This document shows, piece by piece, positions 6,419-11,731 of a DNA stretch of 11,731 nt. Position 1 is the stretch's first letter, and every line of letters begins with the position of its first letter. Origin of the DNA: an uncultured Lachnospiraceae bacterium (GTDB lineage: Bacteria; Bacillota_A; Clostridia; Lachnospirales; Lachnospiraceae); NCBI GenBank assembly GCA_905207905.1, contig CAJLNC010000073.1:1-11731 (forward strand), in the 5' to 3' direction. The position numbers and the translations under genes are program-made. The notes under the pieces are model-generated. The model was not told the origin of the DNA. It did not search any database and was given only the letters and a program-made list of their open reading frames with translations.

Positions 6419-7732
6419 ATGGACAGTAGTGGGGTCCCTCTTATAGGGGCCGTTATATTCATGGTGTTGTTGCTGGCTGACTTTGTTTTGTCTGGTTTTG
6501 GAACTGCTGTGCAGACGGTTACAGAGAGCAGTTTTGAACCTTACGAAAAAGAGGAACCTGAGAAGATCCGGGAGATTCTGAGATGGAAGAATAATCCAAA
6601 GGCACTGATACATACCTGCTGGCTGATGCATATTCTCACAGCAGCAGGAGGAACGTACGGGTTGCTCTGGGGATTTTCAGAATCGGACTGGCTGCTGCTG
6701 ATCATTTCCATGGTGCTGATCTATGTGATCGGGAAGGGAATTCCCCATCTTGCCGGAAATAAATATGCCGTTTCCTGGTGCAGAGGCCTTTTGCCTGCTG
6801 TAAAAGCCATTGTGACGGTGTGCTATCCGGTTACCTATGCACTTACTGCCATTGTGTATCTTCTGGCACGGCTGTTTGGCATTGATCCCCACCTTCTGGA
6901 GGATGAGGTGACAGAAGATGAAATCATTTCCATGGTGAATGAAGGCCATGAACAGGGAGTGCTGGATGAACATGAGGCGGAGATGATTCAGAATATTTTT
7001 GAGCTGAATGACAAGGAAGCCCAGGATGTGATGACCCACCGGAAAAACATTGTGGCGATCAATGGATGCCTGAATTTGTCAGAAGCCATCTCTTTTATGG
7101 TGGAGGAGAGCAATTCCAGATTTCCGGTGTATGAGGAAGATATTGACAATATCATTGGCGTACTCCATTTTAAGGACGCTATGATTTTTCACAATAAAAA
7201 ACAGTATGATAACTGGCTGATCAAGGACATTCCGGAACTGATTCGCCCGGTGATCTTTATTCCGGAGACCAGAAGCTTGGACCGGCTGTTTCGCAGTATG
7301 CAGGCTCAGAAGCTCCAGATGGTGATCGTGGTGGACGAGTATGGAGAGACGGCAGGCCTGGTGACCATGGAAGATATTCTGGAAGAGATTGTAGGAAATA
7401 TCCAGGATGAATACGATGAGGATGAATGTTTTATTATACCTGATGAGGATGGAAGCTATCGCATGGACGGTATGACGCCTCTGGAGGATGTGGCGCAGAC
7501 GCTGGGGATTGCCTTTGAAGAGGAGGATTATGAGACTCTGAACGGCTATCTGATCTATCGGATGGATCGAATTCCGGAGGAGGATGAGCAGTCTGTCATT
7601 GAGGAACAAGGTTATTCTTTCCAGATACTGGAAGTAGAGAATAAAACAATTAAATGGGTGAAGGTAAGGAAAAAACTGGAGCCTCCCGCAGAAGAAAGCG
7701 GAGATCAGGAAGATACAGCAGAAAGGGAGTAA
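6419..7732 (+). CDS. CNNM/CorC-type (HlyC-like) membrane protein with CBS pair, divergent DUF21 domain
   Basis: This 437-residue protein has the layout of the CNNM/CorC family, linked to Mg2+ and other divalent cation export. The N-terminal region has hydrophobic segments at about 8-28, 64-84, 90-110 and 124-152. An acidic stretch with EDEVTEDEIISMVNEGHEQGVLDEHE (about 161-186) leads to two CBS domains (about 204-262 and 270-327), the second ending in VDEYGETAGLVTMEDILEEIVG. A CorC_HlyC transporter-associated domain (about 335-416) and a short acidic tail follow. Odd features: the usual first-helix motif around SASETAL is replaced by SGFGTAVQTVTESSF, and MTPR before CBS1 reads MTHRKN. The CBS and C-terminal parts are well conserved, so the membrane part has diverged and its ion specificity is uncertain. 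The ATG at 6419 is the only good start; AGGAG is 13 nt upstream, which is long. yebC starts 4 nt after the stop. Confidence 0.88.
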   Translation: MDSSGVPLIGAVIFMVLLLADFVLSGFGTAVQTVTESSFEPYEKEEPEKIREILRWKNNPKALIHTCWLMHILTAAGGTYGLLWGFSESDWLLLIISMVLIYVIGKGIPHLAGNKYAVSWCRGLLPAVKAIVTVCYPVTYALTAIVYLLARLFGIDPHLLEDEVTEDEIISMVNEGHEQGVLDEHEAEMIQNIFELNDKEAQDVMTHRKNIVAINGCLNLSEAISFMVEESNSRFPVYEEDIDNIIGVLHFKDAMIFHNKKQYDNWLIKDIPELIRPVIFIPETRSLDRLFRSMQAQKLQMVIVVDEYGETAGLVTMEDILEEIVGNIQDEYDEDECFIIPDEDGSYRMDGMTPLEDVAQTLGIAFEEEDYETLNGYLIYRMDRIPEEDEQSVIEEQGYSFQILEVENKTIKWVKVRKKLEPPAEESGDQEDTAERE

Positions 7733-7736
7733 GTAT

Positions 7737-8465
7737 ATGTCAGGACATTCAAAATTTGCCAACATTAAGCATAAGAAGGAAAAAAATGATGCTGCCAAGG
7801 GTAAGATCTTTACCATCATTGGCCGCGAGATTGCCATTGCAGTAAAAGAGGGCGGTCCGGATCCTGCAAACAACAGCAAGCTTAGGGATGTTATTGCTAA
7901 GGCAAAAGCCAACAATATGCCAAACGATACCATTGACCGGGGTATCAAAAAAGCTGCCGGGGATATCGGATCTGTAAATTACGAGCACGTTACCTATGAA
8001 GGATACGGTCCCGGAGGAATCGCCATTATTGTAGAGGCTCTGACGGATAACAAGAACCGCACCGCAGCTAATGTTCGAAGCGCTTTCACCAAGGGAGGAG
8101 GAAGCATCGGTACCCAGGGATGCGTTTCCTACAGCTTTGATAAAAAGGGGCAGATTATCATTGACAAAGAAGAGTGTGAGATGGAGGGAGACGATCTGAT
8201 GATGCTGGCATTAGATGCCGGCGCAGAGGATTTTTCCGAAGAGGCGGACAGCTTTGAGATCATTACGGATCCGGATGCTTTCAGCGCGGTGAGACAGGCT
8301 CTGGAGGATCAGGGAGTGGCTATGGCTACCGCCGATGTGACCATGATACCCCAGAACTATGTGGAGGTTACAGATGAGGCTGTATTAAAGCAGCTGAACC
8401 GTACTCTGGATCTTTTGGATGAGGACGATGATGTGCAGGCTGTTTACACGAACTTGGATGAATAA
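7737..8465 (+). CDS. yebC: YebC/PmpR family protein (DUF28)
   Basis: This 242-residue protein has full family length. The N-terminal signature GHSKFANIKHKKEKNDAAKGK (3-23) and the central YEGYGPGG (87-94) and TDNKNRT (103-109) are characteristic. Members were first described as DNA-binding transcriptional regulators (PmpR, YebC); more recent work links the family, including mitochondrial TACO1, to translation of proline-rich stretches on the ribosome. Both views are family knowledge, not visible here. The C-terminal acidic tail LDEDDDVQAVYTNLDE is typical. The ribosome site AAAGGGAG (7722-7729) overlaps the end of the preceding gene, and only 4 nt separate the two, so they are co-transcribed and probably co-translated. 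I see no oddities. Confidence 0.97.
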   Translation: MSGHSKFANIKHKKEKNDAAKGKIFTIIGREIAIAVKEGGPDPANNSKLRDVIAKAKANNMPNDTIDRGIKKAAGDIGSVNYEHVTYEGYGPGGIAIIVEALTDNKNRTAANVRSAFTKGGGSIGTQGCVSYSFDKKGQIIIDKEECEMEGDDLMMLALDAGAEDFSEEADSFEIITDPDAFSAVRQALEDQGVAMATADVTMIPQNYVEVTDEAVLKQLNRTLDLLDEDDDVQAVYTNLDE

Positions 8466-8513
8466 TCATGTTTCGGGAGTCAGCTCTGAGAAAGTACCCA
8501 TAAGGAGAAGGCA

Positions 8514-9293
8514 ATGAGCGAAAATAATTATCTGATTGGTTTACAGGGGATGAAATCCATGCTGGTTGATATTGAGAAACCCATGGACTCCTTTAAGAAA
8601 AAATATTATGAAAGCCGTTTTACCAGCATTTATGACCAGTATCTCCCCGCCCTGGATGCCATTGAGACTGTTTACTCCAGCGTAATGGAGCCGGAGGCAT
8701 TTGTCCACAATATGGCTGAGGCGCTGGTGGAGACCGCGGTAGGGAAGATGGAGGAAGAGCCGCGGAAAAATAAAAAGGAAGCTGTCATGATGGATATGAA
8801 TCTGGTGATGGCAGTGTATGTATTTCCTATGATCCTGAAATACAAAGGAAAATCTTCCCAGCCTCTGGTGGACGAGATTATGGCTCAGTGGAAAAAGGCT
8901 TTTCCGCGTTCCAATATTCAGCCTGCGGAGTATGAATACATTGAGAAAGGCTTTCATAAGAAATTCTGTTATATTACCACGGCTGTATGCCAGACCTTCG
9001 GTAAGCCGGATGACTGCTACGAGCTGACCCTGCTGCGAAATTACAGGGATCACTATCTGGCTGAGCTTCCAGAAGGGGAGGAGATTATCAAAGCCTACTA
9101 TGACGTGGCCCCCACGATTGTAAAACATATCAATAAACAGAAGGATTCCTCTGATATCTATCATGGTATCTGGACCCGGTACCTGTCTCCCTGTATTCAT
9201 TTGATTGAAGACGGCAGGAATGAAGAGTGTAAGGAGCTGTATAAACAGATGGTGGAGGAGCTTCAGAAAGAATATTTTTATACAGAAAATTAA
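8514..9293 (+). CDS. Unknown-function protein with CFI-box-like C-terminal segment
   Basis: This 259-residue soluble protein shows no signal peptide or membrane helix. I do not recognise the N-terminal 145 residues, which look helical and amphipathic. Residues 151-205 begin FCYITTAVCQTFGKPDDCYE and continue through LLRNYRDHYL and the YYDVAPTIV segment. This matches the pattern I know as the CFI-box: C-(F/Y)-I-(A/T)-T-A, then a second conserved Cys in Firmicute versions, then L-R-x-(F/Y)-R-D, then Y-Y-x-x-(A/S)-P. C152 and C168 are the two conserved cysteines. The function of that motif is unclear to me. The gene follows yebC by 48 nt with a strong AAGGAG site 6 nt before the ATG, and precedes a terminator, so it is the last gene of this unit. 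Function remains unknown. Confidence 0.85.
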   Translation: MSENNYLIGLQGMKSMLVDIEKPMDSFKKKYYESRFTSIYDQYLPALDAIETVYSSVMEPEAFVHNMAEALVETAVGKMEEEPRKNKKEAVMMDMNLVMAVYVFPMILKYKGKSSQPLVDEIMAQWKKAFPRSNIQPAEYEYIEKGFHKKFCYITTAVCQTFGKPDDCYELTLLRNYRDHYLAELPEGEEIIKAYYDVAPTIVKHINKQKDSSDIYHGIWTRYLSPCIHLIEDGRNEECKELYKQMVEELQKEYFYTEN

Positions 9294-9316
9294 TCGACGC
9301 GTATAAAGTCCCGTCT

Positions 9317-9360
9317 CCCGGAGAAACTAAGAAGGATTTAGTTTTTCCGGGAATTTTTTT
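9317..9360 (+). terminator. Rho-independent terminator after the yebC unit
   Basis: CCCGGAGAAACTAA (9317-9330) pairs with TTAGTTTTTCCGGG (9338-9351) over 14 bp with one G-U pair and a 7-nt loop. It is followed at once by AATTTTTTT (9352-9360). The strong GC base and T-run make this a textbook intrinsic terminator. The AAGGA ribosome site of the next gene begins at 9361, directly after the T-run. On the minus strand there is no T-tract, so it acts in one direction. Confidence 0.93.
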
Positions 9361-9375
9361 AAGGACGGTGATCAG

Positions 9376-10203
9376 ATGAAAACTACAGTATGTGGAGCAG
9401 CAGGACAGCGAAAGGGGAAAGACCTGCCGGCAGCGCGAGGAAGTAAGATGGGTGAGAATCTGTCGGAGGCCAATAGAAATACGACCGGTGAAAAGCTGCC
9501 TGGTAAAAAAGCAGAAAAGGGAGGCGGCAAAGCCCAGAGCCAGACTACATTAGGTGAAGAGGAGAAAGAGAACCTGCTGGAACTGGGGCAGGTGAATTTT
9601 GGAAACAGCATCCACCTGCTCAGTGTGATTGGGGAGATCGAAGGACATGAGTGCCTTCCAAGCAATTCCAAAACAACAAAATATGAACACATTCTGCCCC
9701 AGTTGGCGGCGATAGAGGAAAACGAGAAGATTCAGGGGCTTTTGATTCTTTTGAACACCGTAGGCGGAGATGTGGAGGCAGGACTGGCCATTGCGGAAAT
9801 GATCGCCAGCCTCAGCAAACCTACGGTATCTTTGGTGCTTGGGGGAAGTCATTCCATTGGCGTTCCCATTGCAGTATCTGCGGACTATTCTTTTATTGTA
9901 AAATCCGGCACCATGGTGATCCATCCGGTGCGCATGAGCGGAACGGTCATCGGCGCGCCCCAAACCTATGATTATTTTCAGCAGATGCAGGATCGGATTT
10001 TGGATTTTATTACGGATCACAGCAAAGCGCCGAAGGAGCGGCTGATGAAGCTGATGCTGGACACAGGAATCCTTACCAAAGATCTGGGAACGATTCTGGT
10101 GGGGCAGCGGGCTGTGACAGAAGGGCTGATTGATGAGGTAGGAGGAATCAGTCAGGCTGTGGCAAAGCTAAAAGAGCTGGTGGCTTATCATTCCAGAAAT
10201 TAG
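9376..10203 (+). CDS. tepA: TepA-type ClpP-like serine protease
   Basis: This 275-residue protein is homologous to B. subtilis TepA (YmfB), a ClpP-fold protein implicated in protein export and signal-peptide degradation. Residues about 85-260 form the fold, with YEHILPQL (103-110), [21 protein letters not shown] (126-146) and [18 protein letters not shown] (155-172). S160 is the predicted nucleophile and H183 in TMVIHPVR the predicted general base. The third catalytic residue is not obvious. The first 60 residues are Lys-, Gly- and Glu-rich, look disordered, and are longer than I expect for TepA. The ATG at 9376 has AAGGA 10 nt upstream; an in-frame ATG at 9448 has GAGGA 6 nt upstream and would give 251 residues, so either start may be used. 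The terminator immediately upstream means it needs its own promoter or read-through, and I see no convincing promoter. In Bacillus tepA lies next to spoIIIE; here uppP lies between. Confidence 0.88.
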   Translation: MKTTVCGAAGQRKGKDLPAARGSKMGENLSEANRNTTGEKLPGKKAEKGGGKAQSQTTLGEEEKENLLELGQVNFGNSIHLLSVIGEIEGHECLPSNSKTTKYEHILPQLAAIEENEKIQGLLILLNTVGGDVEAGLAIAEMIASLSKPTVSLVLGGSHSIGVPIAVSADYSFIVKSGTMVIHPVRMSGTVIGAPQTYDYFQQMQDRILDFITDHSKAPKERLMKLMLDTGILTKDLGTILVGQRAVTEGLIDEVGGISQAVAKLKELVAYHSRN

Positions 10204-10245
10204 TAGCTATTTTTCAAAAATTATGATAGAATGGCAGAAGTGAGG

Positions 10246-10296
10246 CTGCGGCAGACCGATTTGGAAGATGGAAAATCAGCCAGGAAGCTGCCGCAG
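10246..10296 (+). other. Structured leader element upstream of uppP
   Basis: CTGCGGCAG (10246-10254) and CTGCCGCAG (10288-10296) form a perfect 9-bp GC-rich stem enclosing 33 nt. Inside, GATTT (10258-10262) can pair with AAATC (10273-10277). No T-tract follows closely; the nearest T-run starts about 18 nt later (10314-10322), so it is a weak terminator candidate at best. The 3' part, AGCCAGGAAGCTGCC, resembles a B12 box but the rest of a cobalamin riboswitch is not there. It is likely an RNA element controlling uppP, of unknown type. Confidence 0.5.
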
Positions 10297-10348
10297 TTAT
10301 GCTGTGTACGGTATATTTTTTTCAAGGATAAAATATAGTATCAGTACA

Positions 10349-10372
10349 GGATGCATCCAAAGATGCGGATGC
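10349..10372 (+). repeat. Palindrome and short hairpin before the uppP ribosome site
   Basis: GGATGCATCC (10349-10358) is a perfect 10-bp palindrome. Its second half, GCATCC (10353-10358), can instead pair with GGATGC (10367-10372) around an 8-nt loop. GATGC occurs three times in the stretch. It ends 22 nt before AGGAGG (10395-10400). It may be an operator or a second leader hairpin. The rest of the 202-nt gap between tepA and uppP shows no gene and no convincing promoter. Confidence 0.4.
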
Positions 10373-10405
10373 AAGAGAAAATGAGGTTATTCGGAGGAGG
10401 AGTAT

Positions 10406-11281
10406 ATGTCTGTTTTACAATCTATTTTTCTTGGTATTGTTCAGGGCCTGACGGAATTTTTGCCGGTAAGCAGTTCCGGCCATTTGGCTATCATACAAAA
10501 TTTCTTTCACATTGACACAGGAAGCAGTATCTTGTTTGATATTCTGTTACATATGGGAACGCTTCTGGTGGTGTTTGTGGTTTATTGGAAAGACATCTGG
10601 AAACTGATTTTGGAGACTTTTCATATGCTGGGAGATATTTTCTGCAATTTTAGGACTTTTCTTACCAAAAAGAAGCAGGAGAACCAGCCTAAGTACCGCC
10701 GCATTGTGCGCACCAATTATCGGAAATTTGTGGTACTTCTCATCGTTTCTACCATTCCCACCGGGATTATGGGCTTTTTAGGTGCAAAGCTGATTAAGGA
10801 TGCCAGCAGCACTCTTCTGATTCCAGGTATCTGTCTTTTGATTACCGGCGTTTTGCTTCTGATTTCTGACCGGGCGGAAGACTGCCATAAAATTCCCAAG
10901 GACGTTACATACAAAGAAGGCGTGCTGGTGGGGATTGCTCAGGGTTTTGCTACCCTTCCGGGACTTTCCCGATCTGGAACTACCATCACCGCCTGCCTGC
11001 TGTGTGGATTTGACCGCCGTTTTGCAGTGAAGTATTCCTTTATCCTCTCCATTCCGGCTATTCTGGGAGCAGCAGTTCTGGAGATTTCGGATGTGGGAAG
11101 TGAAGTGATCACAGGCGGCCTTGTAGGCACCTATGCGGCAGGCGTCATCGCTGCAGCTCTGGTGGGTTATGTGTGCATTAAAACCATGCTGGTGGTGGTG
11201 AAAAATAAAAAATTCAAGTATTTCGCATATTACTGCTTTGCTGTAGGGATTATTTCGATTGTGGGAAATTTTGTCCTGTAA
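10406..11281 (+). CDS. uppP: Undecaprenyl diphosphate phosphatase (UppP/BacA)
   Basis: This 291-residue polytopic membrane protein removes the distal phosphate from undecaprenyl diphosphate, regenerating the lipid carrier for peptidoglycan and other wall polymers; extra copies confer bacitracin tolerance. The family motif QGLTEFLPVSSSGH (13-26) includes the catalytic glutamate E17 and the Ser/His segment. The second motif, LPGLSRSGTT (184-193), includes R189. Hydrophobic segments lie at about 40-62, 108-130, 134-154, 208-228, 234-262 and 270-290. Residues 85-105 form a basic loop (TKKKQENQPKYRRIVRTNYRK). Length and motifs are normal. The strong ribosome site AGGAGG (10395-10400) is 5 nt before the ATG. 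A 202-nt structured leader precedes it and ftsK follows after 44 nt with no terminator, so the two are probably co-transcribed. Confidence 0.96.
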   Translation: MSVLQSIFLGIVQGLTEFLPVSSSGHLAIIQNFFHIDTGSSILFDILLHMGTLLVVFVVYWKDIWKLILETFHMLGDIFCNFRTFLTKKKQENQPKYRRIVRTNYRKFVVLLIVSTIPTGIMGFLGAKLIKDASSTLLIPGICLLITGVLLLISDRAEDCHKIPKDVTYKEGVLVGIAQGFATLPGLSRSGTTITACLLCGFDRRFAVKYSFILSIPAILGAAVLEISDVGSEVITGGLVGTYAAGVIAAALVGYVCIKTMLVVVKNKKFKYFAYYCFAVGIISIVGNFVL

Positions 11282-11325
11282 TCAAAGTCTGCGCAGTAAA
11301 GAAAATCAAAGACTGGAGATATTAA

Positions 11326-11731
11326 ATGGCAACAAAAGGAAAAACTACGAAACAGACAGGAACGAAAAACAGCAGCGGAAGGAAAGCCTCCGGTACCAGG
11401 AAAACTTCCGGTACCAGAGGAGCTTCCGCAAAAAGCACTGCTTCCAAAACAGCTGGAAAGAGGACCGCTGCCAAGACCGGAACGCAAAAAAGGAGCGAAG
11501 CGAAAAGGGAGGCGGAAAAGGAACGGACAGATCCGCGACTTTGCTATGAGATTTTTCTTTGGGCTGTTTTAGCCTGCTCGATCCTGCTCTTTATCAGCTA
11601 TCTGGGTATCGGCGGTTTTGTAGGCCAGGCGGTAAGTTCTTTTTGCTTTGGTTGTTTTGGATTTTTGGCCTATCTGTTTCCCTTTGTGCTGTTTTTCATG
11701 ACAGCTTTTTTAATTTCCAACCGTCATAGTC
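11326..11731 (+). CDS. ftsK: FtsK/SpoIIIE-type DNA translocase, N-terminal part (runs off the window)
   Basis: The ATG at 11326, with GGAG 7 nt upstream (11315-11318), opens a frame that stays open to the window end (135 codons). The first 68 residues are a basic Lys-, Ser-, Thr- and Gly-rich tail containing the repeated unit RKASGT / RKTSGT. After RTDPRLCYEIFLW come hydrophobic segments at about 73-95 and 108-130, matching the start of the FtsK 4-TM domain (IFLWAVLACSILLFISYLGIGG, then a cysteine- and phenylalanine-rich helix). The family anchors at the septum and pumps DNA during division or sporulation, but the motor and gamma domains are outside the window. The call rests on the basic tail, the 4-TM pattern and the tepA neighbourhood (tepA lies next to spoIIIE in Bacillus). 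FtsK and SpoIIIE types cannot be told apart here. Confidence 0.8.
   Translation, partial: MATKGKTTKQTGTKNSSGRKASGTRKTSGTRGASAKSTASKTAGKRTAAKTGTQKRSEAKREAEKERTDPRLCYEIFLWAVLACSILLFISYLGIGGFVGQAVSSFCFGCFGFLAYLFPFVLFFMTAFLISNRHS
11389..11417 (+). repeat. Short in-frame tandem repeat in the ftsK tail
   Basis: TCCGGTACCAG occurs at 11389-11399 and 11407-11417, an 18-nt period encoding the six-residue unit R-K-(A/T)-S-G-T. A third degenerate unit (RGAS) follows. The repeat lies in the low-complexity basic tail before the first membrane helix and keeps the frame, so copy-number change would only alter tail length. Confidence 0.6.

Noticed and set aside
7079..7948. 289-codon minus-strand open frame
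   Set aside because: It is antisense to the CBS-domain protein and the start of yebC, both clear homologues. It is a long shadow frame without its own signals.
8541..9200. 219-codon minus-strand open frame
   Set aside because: It lies wholly antisense to the CFI-box-like gene, has no ribosome site, and its translation (His- and Leu-rich) has no recognisable domain. The plus-strand gene has a strong ribosome site and a terminator after it.
9278..9307. Promoter for tepA (TTATAC, 18-nt spacer, TATAAA)
   Set aside because: The -35 box matches only 2 of 6 consensus positions, and the start site would fall inside the terminator stem. Not strong enough to annotate.
10204..10236. Promoter for uppP near TAGAAT or TATGAT
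   Set aside because: AT-rich -10-like hexamers are present, but no -35 box at 16-18 nt spacing matches well.
10246..10296. Cobalamin riboswitch before uppP
   Set aside because: Only a B12-box-like 3' stretch is present, one base short. The AAAGGGAA-type, GGTGAAAATCC-type and CCGCCACTGT-type core segments are not visible, and uppP is not a known B12-controlled gene.
11281..11315. Direct repeat ATCAAAG(T/A)CTG between uppP and ftsK
   Set aside because: Two 11-nt copies with one mismatch, 24 nt apart. It could be chance in a short gap and has no associated signal.

Overview
This window looks like ordinary chromosome from a low- to mid-GC Firmicute, most likely a Clostridia member of the Lachnospiraceae type. 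The evidence is AGGAGG-type ribosome sites, near-consensus TTGACA/TATAAT promoters, a clostridial-type Rex (RQDLNNFGGFGQQGYGYN), a TepA-type ClpP-like protein near ftsK/spoIIIE, and EndoA-type mazF directly after alr. The family placement is inference. I see no rRNA, tRNA, insertion sequence, phage gene or CRISPR array.

Left end (1-2249, minus strand). The first 40 codons of a small gene are cut by the window edge. It has a clear promoter (254-282) and a leader of about 125 nt containing nested inverted repeats. Upstream of it lies a complete ABC-F ATPase gene, transcribed leftward from a promoter that sits back to back with the rex promoter.

Centre left (2413-6200, plus strand). A tightly packed operon encodes rex (NADH/NAD+ sensing repressor), a fused NAD(P)HX epimerase/dehydratase, alanine racemase and a MazF/EndoA-type toxin. 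The gaps between rex, nnr and alr are 1 nt each. The rex promoter spacer holds a plausible Rex operator, which suggests autoregulation. Pairing a redox sensor with the enzyme that repairs damaged NADH makes biological sense. No MazE antitoxin is visible; only a 22-codon ORF lies between alr and mazF.

Centre right (6221-9360). A second transcription unit starts at a good promoter (6221-6249). It has a long, strongly structured leader, then encodes a divergent CNNM/CorC-type membrane protein with CBS domains, a YebC-family protein, and a 259-residue protein of unknown function with a CFI-box-like C-terminal segment. A textbook Rho-independent terminator ends it.

Right end (9361-11731). A TepA-type ClpP-like serine protease is followed by a structured 202-nt leader and uppP (undecaprenyl diphosphate phosphatase), then the first 135 codons of an FtsK/SpoIIIE DNA translocase that runs off the window.

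I found no convincing new multi-gene system. The observations most worth checking are the two structured leaders (before the CNNM-type gene and before uppP), the MazF without an antitoxin, and the CFI-box protein.
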